64,000 bases of DNA from Sphingopyxis sp. YF1 (GTDB lineage Bacteria > Pseudomonadota > Alphaproteobacteria > Sphingomonadales > Sphingomonadaceae), in contig NZ_CP033204.1 of NCBI RefSeq assembly GCF_022701295.1, positions 558,001 to 622,000 of the forward strand, in the 5' to 3' direction. The notes under the pieces were generated by a model, which saw nothing but the letters and a program-made list of their open reading frames with translations, ran no database searches and was not told where the DNA came from. The position numbers and the translations under genes were made by a program. Shown one piece after another: positions 62,746-64,000 of the stretch. Numbering within the stretch: the stretch's first letter is position 1; each line of letters opens with the position of its first letter.

Positions 62746-63180
62746 ATGTCGGAACAAGCCGATACCAGCGAAATGCTGGTCACATTGACCGCAGACATCG
62801 TCGCGGCGCATGTCAGCAACAATAGCGTCGCGATTTCCGATCTTTCGATATTGATCAACAATGTCCACGCCGCGCTCTCGAATCTCGGCAGCCAGCCGGT
62901 CGAGGAAGAAAAGCCGGTTCCCGCGGTCTCTGTGCGGACGTCGGTCAAGCCCGACTACATTGTCTGCCTCGAAGACGGTAAGAAGCTCAAGATGCTGCGC
63001 CGGCATCTGATGACGCATTACGGCATGACCCCCGACGATTATCGCGCCAAATGGGGCCTGCCTGCCGACTATCCGATGGTCGCCCCCAATTATGCCGAAC
63101 GGCGCCGTGCGCTGGCCAAGGAAATTGGCCTCGGCACCAAGGGGCGCGGCGGCGGGCGCAAGCGCAAGAAAGCGGCCTGA
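62746..63180 (+). CDS. MucR/Ros family zinc-finger regulator
   Basis: 144 residues. The Ros/MucR domain is in the second half: [24 protein letters not shown] with zinc ligands Cys74, Asp77, His87 and His91, then [22 protein letters not shown]. The C-terminus is basic ([10 protein letters not shown]). These proteins control exopolysaccharide, motility and cell-cycle genes and bind AT-rich sites. The ribosome site is AAGGAAA. A terminator-like hairpin follows at 63215. Confidence 0.95.
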   Translation: MSEQADTSEMLVTLTADIVAAHVSNNSVAISDLSILINNVHAALSNLGSQPVEEEKPVPAVSVRTSVKPDYIVCLEDGKKLKMLRRHLMTHYGMTPDDYRAKWGLPADYPMVAPNYAERRRALAKEIGLGTKGRGGGRKRKKAA

Positions 63181-63214
63181 CCGCCACCCGCAGCAAGGGC
63201 CCGAACGGGCCGGG

Positions 63215-63242
63215 AAGGGCGGTGCCGTTCGGTGCCGCCCTT
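63215..63242 (+). terminator. Terminator-like hairpin after the MucR gene
   Basis: AAGGGCGG and CCGCCCTT form an 8-bp stem with a 12-base loop, 35 bases past the stop; TTGTCCT follows. Confidence 0.6.
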
Positions 63243-63314
63243 GTCCTATGCGCGGGGTGACCCTATACAGAATCAAGAACAAAGAAACGACTGCGTTTCG
63301 CAGGAAAGGCCCGC

Positions 63315-63740
63315 ATGTCCGGTACCATCGATCTCGAAGCTCTTTGCCATGAAAAGGGGCTCCGCATCACCGAACAGCGCCGCATCATTGCGCGCGTGAT
63401 CTCGGATTCGCAGGATCATCCCGACGTCGAGACGCTGTATGAGCGCGCGTCCAAGGTCGACAGCGGCATTTCGATCGCGACCGTCTACCGCACCGTGCGA
63501 TTGTTCGAAGAAGCCGGCATCCTCGACCGCCACGACTTCGGCGACGGCCGCTCGCGCTACGAAGCAGCGCCCGAGGCGCATCACGACCATCTGATCGACG
63601 TCGAGACCGGCAAGGTGATCGAATTCGTCGACCCCGAGCTCGAAGCGTTGCAGAAAGTCATCGCCGAACGCCTCGGTTTCCGCCTCGTCGACCACCGCAT
63701 GGAGCTTTATGGTGTCTCCCTCGATCGCGACAAGGGCTGA
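63315..63740 (+). CDS. fur: Fur family metalloregulator
   Basis: 141 residues. Winged helix KGLRITEQRRIIARVI and ISIATVYRTVRLFEEAGI; metal ligands in the HHDHLIDVETGKVIEF region. The C-terminal CxxC pairs of many Fur proteins are missing, as in alphaproteobacterial Fur/Mur, some of which respond to manganese. Its place after tsaB, rimI and mucR and before an acyltransferase is usual for the order. The acyltransferase gene begins inside its 3' end. Confidence 0.93.
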   Translation: MSGTIDLEALCHEKGLRITEQRRIIARVISDSQDHPDVETLYERASKVDSGISIATVYRTVRLFEEAGILDRHDFGDGRSRYEAAPEAHHDHLIDVETGKVIEFVDPELEALQKVIAERLGFRLVDHRMELYGVSLDRDKG

Positions 63741-64000
63741 CGCCGCCCGGATAACCTGGCGCGTCGCCGCACGCCTGGCCCTGATGGTGCTGGCGTTGCT
63801 CTTCCTGATCGTTCCCCATCTTTGTTACCGCGCGGTCGGCCGTCCGTCACCGATGGTCATGGCCTTCCTCAATGCCGTCGGCTGGATTGCCGGGCTGCGC
63901 ATCCGCACGACGGGCAAGCGGCTCCGCCGCGACGTTCTGTTCGTCTCGAACCATGTCAGCTGGCTCGACATATTGGCGCTCGGCGGCGCGGCGCGCTCGG
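63709..64000 (+). CDS. Lysophospholipid (1-acylglycerol-3-phosphate) acyltransferase, N-terminal part
   Basis: Begins at an ATG 32 bases before the fur stop and runs off the window after 97 codons. A hydrophobic stretch (LALMVLALLFLIVPHLCYRA) is followed by FVSNHVSWLDILAL, the HX4D motif of PlsC-type acyltransferases. It would acylate lysophosphatidate in membrane lipid synthesis. GTG at 63712 could be the true start. The second motif (EGTR) would lie beyond the window. Confidence 0.85.
   Translation, partial: MVSPSIATRADAARITWRVAARLALMVLALLFLIVPHLCYRAVGRPSPMVMAFLNAVGWIAGLRIRTTGKRLRRDVLFVSNHVSWLDILALGGAARS

Overview
The window is a single contiguous piece of a GC-rich alphaproteobacterial chromosome. 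Gene content and order point to a sphingomonad, most likely Sphingopyxis or a close relative. The signs are an Entner-Doudoroff zwf-edd-eda set, argH-lptM-lysA, the tsaB-rimI-MucR-fur-acyltransferase order, a YezD-type protein in front of a large TonB-dependent receptor, an Aur1-like PAP2 protein, and several families of long intergenic palindromes built on cores such as CCCGGCGAAAGCCGGG and TTCGACAAGCTCAG. No rRNA, CRISPR array, prophage or intact insertion sequence was seen. One tRNA-Thr(TGT) is present.

Layout. 1-9205: the 3' end of rarA, a repeat-filled gap of about 1.1 kb, a YjbR/MmcQ protein, a periplasmic serine hydrolase, a GFA-like zinc protein, an Aur1/PAP2-like membrane enzyme, ptsP (nitrogen-PTS enzyme I), a proline-rich lipoprotein and a nitronate monooxygenase-like flavoprotein. 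9206-15257: a 270-bp MITE-like element, the YezD/TonB-receptor pair, a tiny Gln-rich protein gene and katG. 15545-19763: zwf-edd-eda, where edd carries an intergenic-type palindrome inside its reading frame. 19944-30503: a seven-gene lipid cluster (HAD-acylglycerolphosphate acyltransferase fusion, PlsB, WS/DGAT, DUF3336-patatin lipase, monoacylglycerol-lipase-like hydrolase, second alpha/beta hydrolase, GpsA). On paper it covers triacylglycerol or wax-ester synthesis from glycerol-3-phosphate and its remobilisation.

31571-40783: a seven-gene beta-oxidation-like operon on the minus strand (SDR, MaoC hydratase, HMG-CoA-synthase-like/OB-fold fusion, SCP-x thiolase, CaiB/BaiF CoA-transferase, thiolase, acyl-CoA dehydrogenase), with a divergent IclR regulator and a palindrome between them. 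40780-45096: TlpA-like lipoprotein, argH, lptM, lysA and a Met8/CysG-N-type siroheme enzyme. 45106-51058: a SpoIIAA-like protein and a secreted beta-propeller on the minus strand. Diverging from them is a compact five-gene plus-strand cluster of unknown function: a 48-aa peptide, a 337-aa protein with a HEAT-like C-terminus, a cupin-like protein, an unknown protein and a VirD4/TraG-like ATPase without membrane anchors. This is the best candidate here for an undescribed system.

51116-64000: lepA; a YcaC-like hydrolase, a pirin and a LysR regulator; a decayed LytTR-domain gene; an arsR-arsC-acr3-arsH arsenic operon under two ArsR-type palindromes and probably leaderless; tRNA-Thr; a DUF429-like protein; an Nfu iron-sulfur scaffold; a nitroreductase; tsaB; rimI; a MucR regulator; fur; and the start of an acyltransferase cut by the window edge.
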